6,721 nucleotides of DNA from QQUK01 sp913009765 (GTDB taxonomy: Bacteria; Zixibacteria; MSB-5A5; GN15; FEB-12). The notes beneath the pieces are model-generated. The model was not told where the DNA came from. It did no database searches and saw only the letters and a list, made by a program, of their open reading frames with translations. Positions 6,225-6,721 of this stretch are shown in pieces (within the stretch, counting starts at the first letter, position 1; each line of letters starts with the position of its first letter). The translations under genes and the position numbers were made by a program. The stretch is from NCBI GenBank assembly GCA_937900185.1, contig CALCCW010000268.1, positions 1 through 6,721 of the forward strand, in the 5' to 3' direction.

Positions 6225-6628
6225 ATGGCAAAAAAACAAATACGAAGAGCAATATACCCGGGTACTTTTGATCCGGTTACAAATGGACATATCTCTCTTA
6301 TAGAGCGGTCTGCCTGTTTGTTTGATGAATTGATTGTTGCCGTCTCTCTGAATGCCGGGAAAAATCCTTTTTTTGACTTTGAAGAACGGATTCATTTGAT
6401 GACTGAAGTGGTAAAGAAATTAGATGATATTTCAAAAATCAAAGTTGTCGGGTTTGATGGTCTCTTAGCGAAGTTTGCATCTGACATGCAGGCGAAAGCT
6501 ATTATCCGGGGACTTCGGGCTGTTTCTGATTTTGAATTTGAATTTCAAATGGCTCTCATGAATAGAAAACTTGCCCATGATATTGAAACTGTTTTTTTAA
6601 TGCCGTCTCTTTCATGGGTGTACCTTTC
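6225..6628 (+). CDS. coaD: Phosphopantetheine adenylyltransferase (CoaD), 3' end lost to adapter
   Basis: CoaD transfers AMP from ATP to 4'-phosphopantetheine, the penultimate step of coenzyme A synthesis, in the cytoplasm. From ATG 6225 it has YPGTFDPVTNGH (11-22), the nucleotidyltransferase motif with His22, then NPFFDFEERIHL, and the RGLRAVSDFEFEFQMALMN block, all very close to E. coli CoaD (159 residues). Genomic sequence ends after FLMPSLSWVYL at about residue 134. The next bases are sequencing adapter, so the open frame to a TAG at 6648-6650 (ending DRKSVV) is artificial. The missing 25 or so residues include the rest of the ISSS-type ATP-binding motif. ATG 6222 is an equally possible start one codon earlier. 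A frame extending upstream to TTG 6174 is unlikely. SD is weak. The native gene is probably intact. Confidence 0.95.
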
Positions 6629-6686
6629 AGATCGGAAGAGCGTCGTGTAGGGCAAGAGTGTAGATCTCGGCGGTCGCCGTATCATT
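6629..6686 (-). other. Illumina TruSeq universal adapter (artefact)
   Basis: From AGATCGGAAGAGCGTCGTGT onward, these 58 bases match the reverse complement of the TruSeq universal (P5 side) adapter along its full length. As I recall that sequence, there are two mismatches: C for A at 6653 and C for T at 6671. It ends in GTCGCCGTATCATT as the adapter does. It interrupts coaD mid-codon. It is not genomic DNA. Confidence 0.97.
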
Positions 6687-6721
6687 AAAAAAAAAAACAA
6701 AAATCAAGAACTTACTGCTCA
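6687..6721. other. Poly-A run and 24-base tail after the adapter (artefact)
   Basis: Eleven A residues (6687-6697) directly follow the adapter end, as in short-insert reads that run past the end of the adapter. The last 24 bases (6698-6721) do not continue coaD and have no recognisable content. They may be read noise or a chimeric join, and should be treated as non-genomic. Confidence 0.85.

Noticed and set aside
6639..6721. Terminal sequence as a genuine variant CoaD C-terminus or a new element
   Set aside because: It is the TruSeq adapter in reverse complement plus poly-A, so it is technical.

Overview
The window looks like about 6.6 kb of an AT-rich chromosome from a double-membrane (Gram-negative-type) bacterium, followed by about 90 bases that are not genomic. 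An LptC-like lipoprotein (LPS export) and two outer-membrane beta-barrel genes with signal peptides show the double membrane. IspG shows that it makes isoprenoids by the MEP pathway. The phylum cannot be fixed from the sequence. Most starts have weak Shine-Dalgarno (SD) sequences, and the left-end partial protein vaguely resembles a Bacteroidetes-type protein (DUF4296). An uncultured lineage of the FCB group (Fibrobacteres-Chlorobi-Bacteroidetes and relatives) is therefore a reasonable guess, no more.

Layout, left to right. (1) A partial minus-strand gene (1-375) for a membrane-anchored protein of unknown function runs off the left edge. (2) A 71-bp divergent intergenic region follows, with a good minus-strand promoter candidate and a tandem TTGGTCA repeat. 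(3) ispG (447-1541). (4) Two tandem paralogous genes (1621-2646 and 2671-3708) encode secreted beta-barrel proteins. Both carry the two aspartate/histidine catalytic pairs of the omptin (OmpT/Pla) outer-membrane proteases, and a candidate promoter (TTTACA-N17-TATTAT) sits just upstream. (5) An alkyltransferase-like DNA-lesion sensor (3708-4016, PWHRV motif) overlaps the second omptin-like gene by one base. (6) An LptC-like lipoprotein (4159-4719). (7) A 229-bp non-coding stretch with small repeats around TTGACAGGTTAACC. (8) A membrane-anchored ComEA-like helix-hairpin-helix protein (4949-5317) is coupled by a TTGA overlap to a PilM-like actin-fold protein (5314-6171). (9) The start of coaD (6225-6628).

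coaD does not end naturally. From 6629 the sequence is the reverse complement of the 58-nt Illumina TruSeq universal adapter (two mismatches), then a poly-A run and 24 bases of unknown origin. This is an assembly or trimming artefact and removes the last roughly 25 codons of coaD.

Functionally this is mostly housekeeping and envelope content: isoprenoid and CoA biosynthesis, LPS transport, and a DNA-uptake/pilus-type pair. The least ordinary part is the tandem omptin-like pair, which was probably created by local duplication that included the 5' leader. The two copies differ next to the catalytic aspartates. I see no CRISPR array, tRNA, rRNA, insertion sequence or phage module.
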